Part shown: piece after piece, positions 19,063-29,486 of the stretch | Numbering within the stretch: position 1 is the stretch's first letter | How the letters are laid out: each line of letters opens with the position of its first letter | Source: an uncultured Prevotella sp. | GTDB lineage: Bacteria; Bacteroidota; Bacteroidia; Bacteroidales; Bacteroidaceae | DNA length: 64,000 bases | Direction: 5' to 3' | Assembly (NCBI GenBank): GCA_944319915.1 | Contig: CALUEY010000002.1 | Span: 140,331 to 204,330, forward strand | Made by a program: the position numbers and the translations under genes | The notes under the pieces: model-generated | Told to the model about the DNA's origin: nothing | The model's database searches: none | What the model saw: the letters and a program-made list of their open reading frames with translations, nothing else

Positions 19063-19884
19063 TCAGAGCTGCGCCAGAACGCCAGCCATGGCGGCTTGCA
19101 GCTCACGGGCCTTCTCGGCGGCTGCTGATGCAAAGCTTTCGCCACTGTCGGCATAGATGATGCCGCGCGACGAGTTGACCAGCAGGCCGCAGTCCTTTGT
19201 AATTCCGTGGCGGCATACTTCTTCAAGGCTTCCGCCTTGTGCGCCTACGCCCGGCACGAGCAGGAAGTGGGTGGGGGCCACGCGGCGTATGTCGGCAAAC
19301 ATGCTGCCTTGCGTTGCGCCTACCACGTACATCATGTCTTTGTCTGTTCCCCAGCCTTGCGAAGCCTTGATTACTTTCTCGAACAGCCGCTCACCGTTGC
19401 TGTCGGCCGTGAGCTGGAAATCGTGCGAGCCCTTGTTGCTCGTCAGCGCGAGCAGTATCACCCACTTGCCCTTGTAGGCGAGGAAGGGCGTCACGCTGTC
19501 TTCGCCCATGTACGGGGCCACGGTAAGCGCGTCGACGCCATACTCTTCGAAGAATGTCCGGGCATACATCGCCGACGTGTTGCCAATGTCTCCGCGCTTG
19601 GCGTCGGCTATGACGAAGTGCTGCGGGTAGGTGGCCTTGATGTAGGCCACGGTCTTTTCAAACGCGGCCATGCCCTTAAGCCCGGCCGACTCGTAGAAGG
19701 CGAGGTTTGGCTTGTAGGCCACGCAGAATGGCGCTGTGGCGTCTATCACGGCCTTGTTGAAGGCGAAGATGGGGTCCTCGTGGCCCATTAGGTGTTGCGG
19801 TATTTTCTTCAGGTCGGTGTCGAGACCCACGCACAAGAATGTTTTCTTGGCGAATATCTGTTCTGTCAGTTCGTGTCTGTCCAT
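19063..19884 (-). CDS. pyrF: Orotidine 5'-phosphate decarboxylase
   Basis: 273 residues, the longer type 2 form. The catalytic motif is [32 protein letters not shown] at the N-terminus and [12 protein letters not shown] and [13 protein letters not shown] at the phosphate site support the call. It makes UMP in pyrimidine synthesis. It is the last gene of the phoH-purC-menG-aroE-purM-prfA-pyrF run, 22 bases after prfA. Confidence 0.97.
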   Translation of the reverse strand: MDRHELTEQIFAKKTFLCVGLDTDLKKIPQHLMGHEDPIFAFNKAVIDATAPFCVAYKPNLAFYESAGLKGMAAFEKTVAYIKATYPQHFVIADAKRGDIGNTSAMYARTFFEEYGVDALTVAPYMGEDSVTPFLAYKGKWVILLALTSNKGSHDFQLTADSNGERLFEKVIKASQGWGTDKDMMYVVGATQGSMFADIRRVAPTHFLLVPGVGAQGGSLEEVCRHGITKDCGLLVNSSRGIIYADSGESFASAAAEKARELQAAMAGVLAQL

Positions 19885-19906
19885 GTCGTAAGTATAGTTG
19901 GTGCTG

Positions 19907-21025
19907 TTACAGTTCGCTTGCTTTCATCCTCTCGGCGTTCTCTGCCACGGTCAGAGCGTCTATCATGCCCTGTATGTCTCCGCCGAGGAAGCCTTGCAGG
20001 TCGTGCGTGGTGTAGCCAATGCGGTGGTCGGTGACGCGCCCTTGCGGAAAGTTGTAGGTGCGTATCTTGGCGCTGCGGTCGCCTGTTGACACGAGCGTCT
20101 TGCGGCGGCTGGCTATGTCGTCGATGTATTTCTGGTGCTCGCGGTCGTATATGAATGTGCGCAGCCTCGACAAGGCGCGCTCCTTGTTCTTGGGCTGGTC
20201 GCGCGTCTCGGTGCATTCTATGAGTATTTCCTCGGTCTCGCCTGTGTTGGGGTTCTTCCATGGGTAGCGCAGGCGCACTCCAGATTCCACTTTGTTCACG
20301 TTCTGGCCTCCGGCTCCCGAGCTGCGGAAGGTGTCCCACTTGATGTCGCCCTCGTTGATGTTCACCTCAAACTTGTCGGCCTCGGGCAGCACGGCCACGG
20401 TGGCGGCGCTGGTGTGCATGCGGCCTTGCGTCTCCGTGGCTGGCACTCGCTGCACGCGGTGTACGCCCGACTCGTATTTCAATGTGCCGTACACGCTTTC
20501 GCCGCTCACTGCGAAGTCTATTTCCTTGAAGCCGCCAACGGCACCCTCGCTGACGCTTGTCACTGAGAGCGACCACCCCTTGGAGTCGCAGAACTTCTTG
20601 TACATCTGGAACAGGTCGCCGGCAAAGAGGGCTGCTTCGTCGCCGCCGGTGCCTGCGCGTATCTCCATCTGCACGTTCTTGGCGTCTTCAGGGTCCTTGG
20701 GAACCAATGCGAGCTTTATCTCGTCTTCTATCTTTGGTTGCAGCGCCTCGTTGGCCGAGAGTTCCTCGCGGGCCATCTCTTTCATTTCGGGGTCGCTTTC
20801 GTTGGCCAGTATGTCCTTGGCCTCGGCTATGGAGTTGAGGCACGCCACGTATCTTTTCCTTGCGTCCATGATGTAGCCCAGGTCCTTGTATTCGCGTGTA
20901 AGCTTCACGTAGCGTTCCTGGTCGGCAATCACCGCAGGGTCGGTTATGAGCGTTGCCACTTCCTCATATCGGCTCACAAGGCCGTCGAGCTTTTCGAGTA
21001 TGCTGTTGTCGGGCATAAAAGTCAT
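19907..21025 (-). CDS. prfA: Peptide chain release factor 1
   Basis: 372 residues (369 if the ATG at 21016 is used). The GGQ motif is seen in [20 protein letters not shown] and the family segments [20 protein letters not shown] and [18 protein letters not shown] are present. It ends translation at UAA and UAG. The first ATG (21025) overlaps the purM stop by four bases, favouring the longer start by coupling. Confidence 0.97.
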   Translation of the reverse strand: MTFMPDNSILEKLDGLVSRYEEVATLITDPAVIADQERYVKLTREYKDLGYIMDARKRYVACLNSIAEAKDILANESDPEMKEMAREELSANEALQPKIEDEIKLALVPKDPEDAKNVQMEIRAGTGGDEAALFAGDLFQMYKKFCDSKGWSLSVTSVSEGAVGGFKEIDFAVSGESVYGTLKYESGVHRVQRVPATETQGRMHTSAATVAVLPEADKFEVNINEGDIKWDTFRSSGAGGQNVNKVESGVRLRYPWKNPNTGETEEILIECTETRDQPKNKERALSRLRTFIYDREHQKYIDDIASRRKTLVSTGDRSAKIRTYNFPQGRVTDHRIGYTTHDLQGFLGGDIQGMIDALTVAENAERMKASEL

Positions 21026-22194
21026 TGATATTCAAATGTTCCGTATTCGCTTTCGATGGTAAGGCCCTTGCGCCCTTCCTCTATGCGGCCCACCACTTGC
21101 GCCGCAATGCCGAAGCTCTGGCTCGTCTCGATGATGCTCTGTGCAAGCTCCGGGCTGACGTATATCTCCATCCTGTGGCCCATGTTGAACACCTTGTACA
21201 TCTCTTTCCAGTCGGTGTTGCTTTCCTCGTGGATGATCCTGAACAGCGGCGGCACGTCGAACATGTTGTCCTTCACCACGTGGCAGTTGTCGCCCACGAA
21301 GTGGAGCACCTTGGTCTGCGCCCCGCCCGTGCAGTGAACCATGCCGTGAATCTCGTGGCGGTGGGCATCGAGTATTTTCTTTATCACCGGGGCATAGGTG
21401 CGTGTGGGCGATAGCACCAGCTGGCCGGCGTTCACTTCCAGTCCGCTTATTTCCTGGTCGAGGTGGTAGTGGCCGCTGTAAACAAGCTCTTCTGGCACGG
21501 CGTGGTCATAGCTTTCGGGATATTTCTCCGCCAGGTACTTGGCAAATACGTCGTGGCGCGCGCTGGTGAGGCCGTTGCTGCCCATTCCACCATTGTATGA
21601 GTCCTCGTAAGTGGCCTTGCCGAACGATGCCAGGCCCACGATGACGTCGCCAGGACGGATGTTGGCGTTGTCTATGACATCGGCCCGCTTCATGCGGCAC
21701 GTCACCGTGGTGTCCACCACTATGGTGCGCACGAGGTCGCCCACGTCGGCCGTCTCTCCGCCTGTTGCATATATGCCAATGCCCATTCCGCGCATCTGCC
21801 GGAGCAGGTCGTCGGTGCCGTTGATGATTGCAGAGATCACCTCTCCGGGTACAAGCATCTTGTTGCGGCCGATAGTGCTCGACACGAGTATGTTGTCCAC
21901 TGCCCCAACGCAGAGCAGGTCGTCGGTGTTCATGATGAGGGAGTCTTGCGCTATGCCCCTCCATACGCCCAGGTCGCCCGTTTCCTTCCAGTAAGCGTAG
22001 GCGAGCGACGACTTAGTGCCGGCCCCGTCGGCGTGCATTATGTTGCAATATTCAGGGTCGCCTCCCAGTATGTCGGGTATTATCTTGCAGAACGCCTGCG
22101 GGAATATTCCCTTGTCTATGTTCTTGATGGCGTTGTGTACGTCTTCTTTGGCAGCGCTGACTCCGCGCATCATGTAGCGATTGGTGTTGTCCAT
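21022..22194 (-). CDS. purM: Phosphoribosylformylglycinamidine cyclo-ligase (AIR synthetase)
   Basis: 390 residues from ATG 22194 (MDNTNRYMMRGVSAAKEDVH). The frame extends to 22248, where it overlaps the aroE stop as ATGA, so 22248 is an alternative start, but the extra 18 residues look like non-conserved leader. Family features include HADGAGTKSSLAYAYWKETG, TGGETADVGDLVR and GDVIVGLASFGKATYED. It forms the imidazole ring in purine synthesis. The C-terminal half is somewhat long, as in Bacteroidales homologues. Confidence 0.93.
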   Translation of the reverse strand: MDNTNRYMMRGVSAAKEDVHNAIKNIDKGIFPQAFCKIIPDILGGDPEYCNIMHADGAGTKSSLAYAYWKETGDLGVWRGIAQDSLIMNTDDLLCVGAVDNILVSSTIGRNKMLVPGEVISAIINGTDDLLRQMRGMGIGIYATGGETADVGDLVRTIVVDTTVTCRMKRADVIDNANIRPGDVIVGLASFGKATYEDSYNGGMGSNGLTSARHDVFAKYLAEKYPESYDHAVPEELVYSGHYHLDQEISGLEVNAGQLVLSPTRTYAPVIKKILDAHRHEIHGMVHCTGGAQTKVLHFVGDNCHVVKDNMFDVPPLFRIIHEESNTDWKEMYKVFNMGHRMEIYVSPELAQSIIETSQSFGIAAQVVGRIEEGRKGLTIESEYGTFEYQ

Positions 22195-22244
22195 ATGCCT
22201 TTGTTGTTGAGTGTGTGGTTTGCTTGAGTGTAGTGCTTTGGGCG

Positions 22245-22994
22245 TCATTCGCCTTTCCCGGTCCAGAAGTCCCAGCTCGCGAAGGCCTGCAGCAGCAGCA
22301 TCTCAAGGCCGTTTTTTGTTGTTGCGCCCTGTTCGGCGCCCTTCTTCATGAAGAGTGTCGTGTCGGGGTTGTATATCAAGTCGTACAGGATGGTGTGGCT
22401 GTCCATGGCCTCGTAAGGCAGCTTGGGGCACTCCTCCGTGTTTGGGTACATACCGCATGGGGTGCAGTTGACTATGACGTTGTACTCCTTTATTATTTCG
22501 GCGGTGACGTCTTCGTATTGTATTGTGCCCGGGCGCTGGTACCGGCTTACGGCCACGGTCTCCATTCCGAGCGACTTCAGCCCGTAGTCGATGGCTTTAG
22601 AGGCTCCTCCTGTACCAAGTATGAGGGCTTTCTTGTGGTATTGGTCGATCATTGGCTCTATGCTCTTGGTGAAGCCTATCACGTCGGAGTTGTAGCCTTT
22701 CAGCGACACGTTGCTGCCCTCGCGTACTATCTTTATTACGTTTACCGCCCCTATGGCCGTTGCCTCGGGGCTTATGAAGTCGAGGAAAGGCATCACTTTC
22801 TGCTTGTAGGGTATGGTTACGTTGAGTCCGCGTAGATTGGGGTTGGAGTCGATAATCTCCGGCAGCAAGTCTACCGTCGGTATTTCAAAGTTCTCGTAGG
22901 AGGCGTCTATGCATTCGTCCTTGAACTTTTGGTTGAAGTAGCTCTTGGAGAAAGAGTGCTCGAGCGGGAAGCCGATAAGACCGTATTTATCCAT
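22245..22994 (-). CDS. aroE: Shikimate dehydrogenase
   Basis: 249 residues. The N-terminal substrate motif YGLIGFPLEHSFSKSYFN is the shikimate-binding SxS site; GLNVTIPYKQKVMPFLD holds the catalytic lysine; LILGTGGASKAIDYGLKSLG is the nucleotide-binding loop. It reduces 3-dehydroshikimate with NADPH. The gene lies 11 bases after menG and ends beside purM. Confidence 0.95.
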   Translation of the reverse strand: MDKYGLIGFPLEHSFSKSYFNQKFKDECIDASYENFEIPTVDLLPEIIDSNPNLRGLNVTIPYKQKVMPFLDFISPEATAIGAVNVIKIVREGSNVSLKGYNSDVIGFTKSIEPMIDQYHKKALILGTGGASKAIDYGLKSLGMETVAVSRYQRPGTIQYEDVTAEIIKEYNVIVNCTPCGMYPNTEECPKLPYEAMDSHTILYDLIYNPDTTLFMKKGAEQGATTKNGLEMLLLQAFASWDFWTGKGE

Positions 22995-23005
22995 ATTGCT
23001 GTTGT

Positions 23006-23740
23006 TTATTTTGTCGCGAGGTACATTGTGCAGATGCCAGATGTAAGCCTCTTGAATGAAGCAGACTTGAAGCCGGCGGCTTTCAGTATGCCTACCATTG
23101 CCTCGCCTTGCGGGAATGCCTCAATCGTGGCGGTGAGGTAGCTGTATGCTTTCCTGTCTTTTGATATCATCCTGCCGTATGCTGGCAGGATGGTGTGGGT
23201 GTAGATCTTGAAGAGCTGCTTCATCGGGAAGCGCGTGGGGGCGGTCAGTTCTATTATGCAGAGCGCGCCGCCAGGCTTCAGTACCCTGCACATCTCCTTC
23301 AGCCCCATGTCCAGATCTTCAAAATTGCGTATGCCGAATGCGGCCGTCACGGCATCGAAGCTTCCGTTGGCAAACGGGAGCTGCATGCAGTCGCCTTTCA
23401 CGAACGATATGGTGCCGCCGAGTCCGGCCTGCTGGGCTTTTCTGCTGCCTATGGCCATCATCCCTTCGCTGATGTCTACCCCAACGAGCTTCGAGGGGTT
23501 GAGCATCTTGGCTGCAAGGATGGCAAAGTCGCCTGTGCCGGTGGCCACGTCGAGGATGGTGCGCGGGCTGCGTTGCCTGAGCTGCTTTATGGCCTTGCGC
23601 CTCCACCATTTGTCAATGTCCCAGGACAGCCTGTGGTTAAGCGTATCATAAGAGTGGGCAATCTGGTCAAACATAAGCTCGACCTGCTTGCCCTTGCTCT
23701 CGTTGCTGCCGTATGGCTTTATTTCCTCTTGCTTGTACAT
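23006..23740 (-). CDS. menG: Demethylmenaquinone methyltransferase (UbiE/MenG)
   Basis: 244 residues. The SAM-binding motif is [18 protein letters not shown], preceded by the family segment [20 protein letters not shown] and followed by [20 protein letters not shown]. It performs the last step of menaquinone synthesis, fitting an anaerobe with menaquinone-based respiration. It sits between purC (40 bases) and aroE (11 bases) on the same strand. Confidence 0.95.
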   Translation of the reverse strand: MYKQEEIKPYGSNESKGKQVELMFDQIAHSYDTLNHRLSWDIDKWWRRKAIKQLRQRSPRTILDVATGTGDFAILAAKMLNPSKLVGVDISEGMMAIGSRKAQQAGLGGTISFVKGDCMQLPFANGSFDAVTAAFGIRNFEDLDMGLKEMCRVLKPGGALCIIELTAPTRFPMKQLFKIYTHTILPAYGRMISKDRKAYSYLTATIEAFPQGEAMVGILKAAGFKSASFKRLTSGICTMYLATK

Positions 23741-23780
23741 TGGCTATGCCTTGGCGTTGGCTGTTGGCGTGGCGGCAGGC

Positions 23781-24728
23781 TCACCTTGCCTTGAGGTAAG
23801 CGGCCACGTTATTCTCTATCCTGGCGGCGATGTCGCCCTCTTCGGCTGCCTTGTCGAACTTCTCGCCGGTGATGTGCTCGTAGAGCTCGATGTATCTCTC
23901 GCTCACGCTCTCGGCGTATTCGTCGGTGATTTCCGGCATTACCTGGCCCGGCTGGTTCATGAAGTCGTGCTCTATCAGCCACTGGCGCACAAACTCCTTA
24001 GACAGCTGGCGCTGCGGCTCGCCTTTTTCGAACTTCTCCTCATACCCGTCGGCATAGAAATAGCGGCTTGAGTCGGGTGTGTGGATTTCGTCGATGAGGT
24101 ATATCTTGCCGTCTCTCTTTCCGAATTCGTATTTCGTGTCGACAAGTATCAGCCCTTGCTTGGCTGCTATCTGCTGCCCCCTTGCGAAGAGCTTGCGCGT
24201 GTAGTCCTCCACTACTGCGTAGTCTTCTGCGCTCATGATGCCTTGGGCTATTATCTCATCCTTTGATATGTTGAGGTCGTGGCCCTCGTCGGCTTTGGTC
24301 GTGGGGGTTATGATGGGTTCGGGGAACCTTTGGTTTTCCTTCATGCCTTCGGGCAGCTTCACCCCGCATATCTCGCGGCAGCCCTTCTGGTATTCGCGCC
24401 ATGCCGAGCCGGTGAGTATGGAGCGGATTATCATCTCCACGCGGAAGCCTTCGCATTTGAGGCCCACGGTGACCATGGGGTCGGGGGTGGCGAGCTTCCA
24501 GTTGGGGCAGATGTCGCTTGTGGCGTCGAGGAACTTGGCGGCGATTTGGTTTAGAACCTGGCCTTTGAACGGTATTCCCTTTGGCAGCACAACGTCGAAG
24601 GCCGATATGCGGTCGGTTGCAACCATTACCATCAAGTCGTCGTTGATGTTGTACACGTCGCGCACTTTTCCGTGGTACACGCTCTTTTGGCCTTCAAAGT
24701 TGAAATCAGTCCTTGTTAATGCTTTCAT
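23781..24728 (-). CDS. purC: Phosphoribosylaminoimidazole-succinocarboxamide synthase (SAICAR synthetase)
   Basis: 315 residues, the longer form. Signatures: [59 protein letters not shown] and [20 protein letters not shown]. It joins aspartate to CAIR in purine synthesis. Its start overlaps the end of phoH by 23 bases, so the two are probably co-translated. Confidence 0.97.
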   Translation of the reverse strand: MKALTRTDFNFEGQKSVYHGKVRDVYNINDDLMVMVATDRISAFDVVLPKGIPFKGQVLNQIAAKFLDATSDICPNWKLATPDPMVTVGLKCEGFRVEMIIRSILTGSAWREYQKGCREICGVKLPEGMKENQRFPEPIITPTTKADEGHDLNISKDEIIAQGIMSAEDYAVVEDYTRKLFARGQQIAAKQGLILVDTKYEFGKRDGKIYLIDEIHTPDSSRYFYADGYEEKFEKGEPQRQLSKEFVRQWLIEHDFMNQPGQVMPEITDEYAESVSERYIELYEHITGEKFDKAAEEGDIAARIENNVAAYLKAR

Positions 24729-25689
24729 TGTTGCTATTGTGTTTTGTTTTCCTTTCCCTGTCGTAGTCTTCGTATGCGTTCACTATGCGCGTTACGAGCT
24801 TGTGGCGCACGATGTCTTTCTCGTTGAGCCGCACGACCCCTATGCCGTCGATGCCTTGCAGTATGTGCAGCGCTTCTTTCAGTCCGCTGCTTTGCTCGCG
24901 TGGCAGGTCAACTTGCGTCAGGTCGCCTGTGATTATCATTTTCGTGTTCCAGCCCATTCGGGTGAGGAACATCCTTATCTGGGCGGGGGTGGTGTTCTGT
25001 GCTTCGTCGAGTATCACCACTGCGTCGCTCAGCGTCCGCCCCCGCATGAATGCGAGCGGCGCAATCTGTATGACGTGCTTTTCCATGAGGTCTTGCAGCC
25101 TTGCTGCGGGTATCATGTCCTCGAGGGCGTCGTACAGTGGCTGCAGGTATGGGTCTATCTTGTCTTTCATGTCGCCGGGCAGGAAGCCGAGCTTTTCGCC
25201 TGCTTCCACTGCGGGGCGGCTAAGCACTATTTTCTTTATGGCCTTCTCCTTCAGGGCCTTGACAGCCAGGGCTATGCTCAAGTATGTCTTGCCCGTTCCT
25301 GCCGGGCCTACGGCGAACACCATGTCGTTGTGTGCATAGCTGTCGATGAGCTTCTGCTGGTTGGCGCTCCTGGCCTTCACCGGCCTGCCGCCCACGCTGT
25401 ACACCACCACGCCTTCGGGTATCTCGTCCTGGGTCTTGTGCCCGTTGATGATGTCGAGGATGTCTTCGGCTTTCAAGGAGTTGAACTTCAGTATGTGCTT
25501 GCGCATGCTTTCTATGTTCGACTCGAACTTGCCCATCTGCTCCTCGTCGCCCAGCACGCGTATCACGTTGTCGCGGCCCACAATCCTTAATTTGGGGAAC
25601 AAGGCCTTTATCATCTGCAGGTGAACATTGTTCACGCCGTAGAATATCACTGGGTCGATGTCTTCAAGGACGATATGCTTCTCTATCAA
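24706..25689 (-). CDS. phoH: PhoH family ATPase, TTG start
   Basis: 327 residues. The P-loop is [20 protein letters not shown] and the Walker [21 protein letters not shown], both typical of PhoH; an N-terminal RNA-binding-like region ([19 protein letters not shown]) precedes them. The start codon is TTG at 25689 ([14 protein letters not shown]), because the first in-frame ATG would remove about 25 residues that fit the family. A -7 box (minus-strand TAATTTTG at 25716-25723) lies 27 bases upstream. PhoH proteins are NTPases tied to RNA handling and phosphate stress; its role here is not shown. It heads the seven-gene purine/pyrimidine operon. Confidence 0.93.
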   Translation of the reverse strand: MIEKHIVLEDIDPVIFYGVNNVHLQMIKALFPKLRIVGRDNVIRVLGDEEQMGKFESNIESMRKHILKFNSLKAEDILDIINGHKTQDEIPEGVVVYSVGGRPVKARSANQQKLIDSYAHNDMVFAVGPAGTGKTYLSIALAVKALKEKAIKKIVLSRPAVEAGEKLGFLPGDMKDKIDPYLQPLYDALEDMIPAARLQDLMEKHVIQIAPLAFMRGRTLSDAVVILDEAQNTTPAQIRMFLTRMGWNTKMIITGDLTQVDLPREQSSGLKEALHILQGIDGIGVVRLNEKDIVRHKLVTRIVNAYEDYDRERKTKHNSNNESINKD

Positions 25690-25715
25690 TTTGGTGCTTG
25701 ATTGATTTCAACCTG

Positions 25716-25723
25716 CAAAATTA
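25716..25723 (-). promoter_or_regulatory. Promoter -7 box (TAATTTTG) for the phoH operon
   Basis: On the minus strand this reads TAATTTTG, a match to TAnnTTTG, 27 bases before the phoH start. A -33 TTG at the usual distance is not obvious. Confidence 0.5.
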
Positions 25724-25831
25724 CAGAAAGTTTTCAATATCTTGCCACTTTTTATGCTCTTTTTCAGTGTATTATTGACTTGTTTTTGTTTTTGGCCGCG
25801 ATGTTGCTTTGATGGATATCCGCAATTTTGC

Positions 25832-25847
25832 CATATTTGCAAATATG
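25832..25847. promoter_or_regulatory. Perfect 16-bp palindrome, possible operator
   Basis: CATATTTGCAAATATG is its own reverse complement. It lies in the divergent gap between phoH and the DUF5715-like gene, about 58 bases before the first core hexamer of repeat copy D. A dimeric regulator site is possible; there is no further support. Confidence 0.35.
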
Positions 25848-25896
25848 CAACTAAACAGCTCCCTCCAGCTCCATGTTTTCAGGCAGACCTTATTCC

Positions 25897-26010
25897 GCGC
25901 GATGAAACGGCCTGTTTGGGGCTGCAATATGGCCCGTTTTGGTGGCTAAAACGGCTTTCGGAGGCTAAAAGCGGTACGTTTTGCAAAGCGCTGGATGCCA
26001 GGCATATAGC
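25897..26010 (+). repeat. Copy D of the 4 x 22-nt intergenic element
   Basis: Core hexamers AAACGG, ATATGG and AAACGG start at 25905, 25927 and 25949 (22-base step). The fourth core (AAGCGGTACGTTTTG) is shifted two bases to the left. CCGTTTT of unit 2 and AAAACGG of unit 3 form a perfect 7-bp hairpin with a 7-nt loop. The tail reads GCAAAGCGCTGGATGCCA. The 542-base divergent gap 25690-26231 otherwise holds two palindromes and promoter boxes. Confidence 0.8.
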
Positions 26011-26033
26011 CGCCGCGATGTATGTTGCCTCCG

Positions 26034-26051
26034 TTAACATAAAAATGTTAA
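26034..26051. repeat. 18-nt 7-4-7 palindrome beside copy D
   Basis: TTAACAT, AAAA, ATGTTAA: two 7-nt arms around four A. Flanks are CCG on the left and TCGC on the right. The same arms and flanks occur beside copy E with the four central bases as T. Could form a small hairpin or bind a dimer. Confidence 0.6.
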
Positions 26052-26194
26052 TCGCCCTGTGGAGCTTCTGGCTGTGGTATGGCTAATTGGCATCCTAACG
26101 CGATTTAGGTTTAATTCCGCCTTTCTGGCGATTGTTTTTCCCCGGCTAAAAACTCATTTTCTTTCAAAGGCGGTTTCGTTTGGAATAAAAGTGT

Positions 26195-26202
26195 TAACTT
26201 TG
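26195..26202 (+). promoter_or_regulatory. Promoter -7 box (TAACTTTG) for the DUF5715-like gene
   Basis: TAACTTTG lies 29 bases before ATG 26232. A TTTG at 26179-26182 is too close to be a standard -33 element. Confidence 0.55.
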
Positions 26203-26231
26203 CATCCGCGTTATTGGCGCGGCAAATCATC

Positions 26232-27026
26232 ATGAAGATAACTAAAAGCAGATATTTGCAGGGATTCCTTGCCTCGGTGCTCGTGCTGGCCCTTGCCAGG
26301 TGCGTGTTCCCCGGCATTGCGGAGCCTGTGGGCAAGTGCAGCACCGCCGCTGCCGACTCAGTGGCCGGCAGCATCGGCAGGCCCGGAGCGTTGACGCCGG
26401 GCGACGGCGGCGGTGGGGCAAGCCGTAGTCCTTATGTCAGGGGCGGCAAAGCCAAGCATAGGATATACAGCGTTCCGTCGTTCAAGCGGACGTTTCCCGA
26501 CAACAACGATGTGCAGCTTGAGGCTGCGGTCCGCAATGGGGTGAAGCCCGTGGCCGACCGCAACGAGGCTGAGCGCCGCATGGCTGAGCTTGTGTATGTG
26601 GGCAGCAATCCTTATTATTATGTAGACCCGCTGCGCAGCAGCATCCCCTATCTTGTGCCAAAGGCGGCCTTGCTTTTGCAGGACATCGGCCGGGCGTATT
26701 TCGACAGCCTTTACATCAAGGGAATACCGTTGCACAAGATTATCGTGACGAGCGTGCTCCGGACCAAGGCCGACGTGGCCCGGCTGCGCACGAGGAACGG
26801 CAATGCCACCGAAAACAGTTGCCACCTTTACGGCACTACGTTCGACATCTGCTACAACCGCTACAAGACCGTGGAAGACCCTGCCGGCCCGTCGAGGCGC
26901 CCAGTGCGTAACGACACGCTCAAGTGGGTGCTGAGCGAGGTGCTCCGCGATTTCAGGGAAAGTGGGCGTTGCTACGTCAAGTATGAGGTGAAGCAAGGTT
27001 GTTTCCACATGACCGTGATCAATTGA
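26232..27026 (+). CDS. DUF5715-like secreted protein
   Basis: 264 residues from ATG 26232 (MKITKSRYLQGFLASVLVLA); a TTG six codons upstream is less likely. The N-terminus has a hydrophobic signal/anchor. A disordered Gly/Pro/Ala linker spans about 30-75. The C-terminal domain has recognisable blocks YVDPLRSSIPYLVPKAALLL, IIVTSVLRTKADVARLRTRN, NSCHLYGTTFDICYNRY and YVKYEVKQGCFHMTV. I connect these with the Bacteroidales DUF5715 family from memory. The SVLRT...H..G..FD pattern is reminiscent of VanY/peptidase M15-like metal sites, so a peptidoglycan-directed peptidase-like fold is a reasonable guess, not proven. It stands alone. Confidence 0.75.
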   Translation: MKITKSRYLQGFLASVLVLALARCVFPGIAEPVGKCSTAAADSVAGSIGRPGALTPGDGGGGASRSPYVRGGKAKHRIYSVPSFKRTFPDNNDVQLEAAVRNGVKPVADRNEAERRMAELVYVGSNPYYYVDPLRSSIPYLVPKAALLLQDIGRAYFDSLYIKGIPLHKIIVTSVLRTKADVARLRTRNGNATENSCHLYGTTFDICYNRYKTVEDPAGPSRRPVRNDTLKWVLSEVLRDFRESGRCYVKYEVKQGCFHMTVIN

Positions 27027-27141
27027 GGCTGGGGCGACGCCTTCATCATCGCTTTGTCATGGTTTAGGCAATGCGGTTGAGGCAGCGCGTTGTGCTTTTC
27101 GCCAAGTGCCTTGGTGTGCTTGCATCGTATCGTATGTTATG

Positions 27142-27200
27142 AAGGAAGCCTCCCTGCGCTTATGTTGCATTGGCGTGCAACGGCGCAAGGAGGCTTCCTT
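27142..27200 (-). terminator. Terminator after hppA
   Basis: AAGGAAGCCTCC (27142-27153) pairs perfectly with GGAGGCTTCCTT (27189-27200); the loop holds a second hairpin (TTGCA...TGCAA). It lies 36 bases beyond the hppA stop. The following T-tract is weak. It may also stop the convergent DUF5715-like transcript. Confidence 0.7.
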
Positions 27201-27235
27201 GTTGCTGATTGTTGTGGCTATGCGTGGTGCAGTTG

Positions 27236-29437
27236 TCAGATGCAGGCAACGGTGAGGCCCGCCATCACGATGCTGACCATCGACATGAGCTTTATCAGGA
27301 TGTTGAGCGACGGGCCTGAAGTGTCCTTGAATGGGTCGCCCACAGTGTCGCCCACTATCGTGGCCTTGTGGCATTCAGAGCCTTTGCCGCCAAAGTGTCC
27401 TTCCTCTACCATCTTCTTGGCGTTGTCCCACGCCCCGCCGGAGTTTGCCATGAACACGGCCAGGGTGAAGCCAGTGGTAAGTCCGCCTACGAGCAAGCCC
27501 ATCACCCCTCCTACGCCGAGCACCACTCCTACCACAATGGGTATTATGATGGCGAGCAGGCTTGGGAACACCATCTCGTGCTGGGCCGACTTCGTGCTTA
27601 TCTCTACGCAGCGCCCGTAGTCGGGCGTAGCCTTGCCTTCAAGTATCCCTTTAATTTCCCTGAACTGCTTGCGCACCTCGTTGACCATGGTCTGCGCGGC
27701 TCGGCCCACGGCCCCCATGGTGAGTCCGCAGAAGAGGAATGCGGCCATTCCGCCGATGAACGCCCCAACCAGAACTTTGGGGTTCATGAGGTTTACTTGG
27801 AAGAATTCCATGAAGTCGGTCATGTTTGCTGTTGATGGGTCAAACAGCTTGCCTGCGCTGTCGATGAATGACTGCCCCTCGTTGGCGGCCCGCTGCATGG
27901 CAATCTTTATTTCCTCTACGTATGATGCGAGCAGCGCAAGGGCCGTGAGCGCCGCGCTGCCTATGGCGAAGCCCTTGCCTGTGGCCGCCGTAGTGTTGCC
28001 GAGCGCGTCGAGCGCATCGGTGCGCTGGCGCACTTCCTCGCCCAGCTCGCTCATTTCGGCGTTGCCCCCGGCGTTGTCGGCTATCGGGCCGTAAGCGTCG
28101 GTGGCGAGTGTTATTCCCAGTGTAGACAGCATTCCAACTGAGGCGATGCCTATGCCGTAAAGGCCCTTTGATATGCTGTCGGCGCTCATCGAGAGGTCAA
28201 AGCCGTTTGCGAAGAGGTAGCTCAGCATTATGGCCGCCGAGATTGTTACCACCGGCACCATCGTCGATATCATGCCGGTGCCTATGCCCTTGATGATGAC
28301 CGTAGCCGGGCCTGTCTGCGATGCCTCGGCTATTTTCCTCGTGGGCTTGTAGCTGTGGCTTGTGTAATACTCCGTGGCCTGGCCTATTATCACGCCGGCT
28401 GCAAGTCCGCTGAGCACCGAGAGCGATACGCCAGTCCAGTTGTCAAGCTGCAGCAGGTACATGATGGCGAATGTGGCTACGGCTATCAGCGCAGCCGACA
28501 CATTGGTGCCGAGGCTCAGCGAGTGGAGCAGCTCTTTCATCGTGGCCCCTTCCTTGGTGCGCACGAGGAATATGCCGGCCAGCGACAGGAATATGCCCAC
28601 CGCAGCGATCATCATCGGGGCAATCACCGCTTTCAGCTGCATGTCTGCATTCAGGGCGAATGCCGTTGCCCCGATGGCCGCGGTGCTGAGGATGCTGCCG
28701 CAGTAGCTCTCGTAGAGGTCGGCTCCCATCCCGGCCACGTCGCCCACGTTGTCGCCCACGTTGTCGGCTATGGTTGCCGGGTTGCGCGGGTCGTCCTCAG
28801 GTATGTTTGCCTCCACTTTGCCCACGAGGTCGGCCCCCACGTCGGCCGCCTTTGTGTATATTCCGCCGCCCACGCGGGCAAACAGTGCTTGGGTTGATGC
28901 GCCCATGCCGAACGTGAGCATTGTGGTGGTTATGGTTACGAGCGACATGTGCTCGCCGCAGTAAAAGTTTTCGAGCACGACGAACCACAAGGCGATGTCG
29001 AGCAGGCCCAGCCCTACCACCACGAGCCCCATGACCGCCCCGCTCCTGAAGGCTATCTTCAGTCCGCGGTCAAGCCCCTTGCGGGCTGCGTTGGCCGTGC
29101 GCGCCGAGGCGTATGTGGCAGTCTTCATGCCGAAGAAGCCCGCCAGGCCCGAAAAGAATCCACCGGTGAGGAACGCGAATGGTACCCACGGATTCTGCAC
29201 GTGCATCACATAGGCCATGAATGCAAATATCAGTGCCAGCACAACGAACACGAGGCATACCACTTTATATTGCTGCTTGAGGTATGCCATTGCGCCCCGC
29301 CTTACGTGGCCGGCTATTTCACGCATCCTGGGGGTGCCTTCGTCCTCTTTCATCATTTGGCGGAAGAATATCCACGCCATTCCGAGTGCGCACACAGACG
29401 CCGCTGGGATAATCCAAAATACAAACGGAATGTTCAT
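27236..29437 (-). CDS. hppA: Membrane-bound ion-translocating pyrophosphatase
   Basis: 733 residues with about 16 hydrophobic segments. Catalytic motifs are complete: YTKAADVGADLVGKVEANI, DNVGDNVGDVAGMGADLYES and ATDAYGPIADNAGGNAEMSE. The segment GNTTAATGKGFAIGSAAL has Ala where K+-independent enzymes carry Lys, so this should be the K+-dependent class. Related Bacteroides enzymes are known to pump both Na+ and H+; which ion moves here cannot be read with certainty. It hydrolyses PPi on the cytoplasmic side and builds an ion gradient. The PPi-PFK gene about 5 kb away uses the same PPi pool. Confidence 0.97.
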   Translation of the reverse strand: MNIPFVFWIIPAASVCALGMAWIFFRQMMKEDEGTPRMREIAGHVRRGAMAYLKQQYKVVCLVFVVLALIFAFMAYVMHVQNPWVPFAFLTGGFFSGLAGFFGMKTATYASARTANAARKGLDRGLKIAFRSGAVMGLVVVGLGLLDIALWFVVLENFYCGEHMSLVTITTTMLTFGMGASTQALFARVGGGIYTKAADVGADLVGKVEANIPEDDPRNPATIADNVGDNVGDVAGMGADLYESYCGSILSTAAIGATAFALNADMQLKAVIAPMMIAAVGIFLSLAGIFLVRTKEGATMKELLHSLSLGTNVSAALIAVATFAIMYLLQLDNWTGVSLSVLSGLAAGVIIGQATEYYTSHSYKPTRKIAEASQTGPATVIIKGIGTGMISTMVPVVTISAAIMLSYLFANGFDLSMSADSISKGLYGIGIASVGMLSTLGITLATDAYGPIADNAGGNAEMSELGEEVRQRTDALDALGNTTAATGKGFAIGSAALTALALLASYVEEIKIAMQRAANEGQSFIDSAGKLFDPSTANMTDFMEFFQVNLMNPKVLVGAFIGGMAAFLFCGLTMGAVGRAAQTMVNEVRKQFREIKGILEGKATPDYGRCVEISTKSAQHEMVFPSLLAIIIPIVVGVVLGVGGVMGLLVGGLTTGFTLAVFMANSGGAWDNAKKMVEEGHFGGKGSECHKATIVGDTVGDPFKDTSGPSLNILIKLMSMVSIVMAGLTVACI

Positions 29438-29486
29438 AGTCGTAGTATGTTTTAGTTATTGATGTTTTGTTTTAGGCAGATGCAAA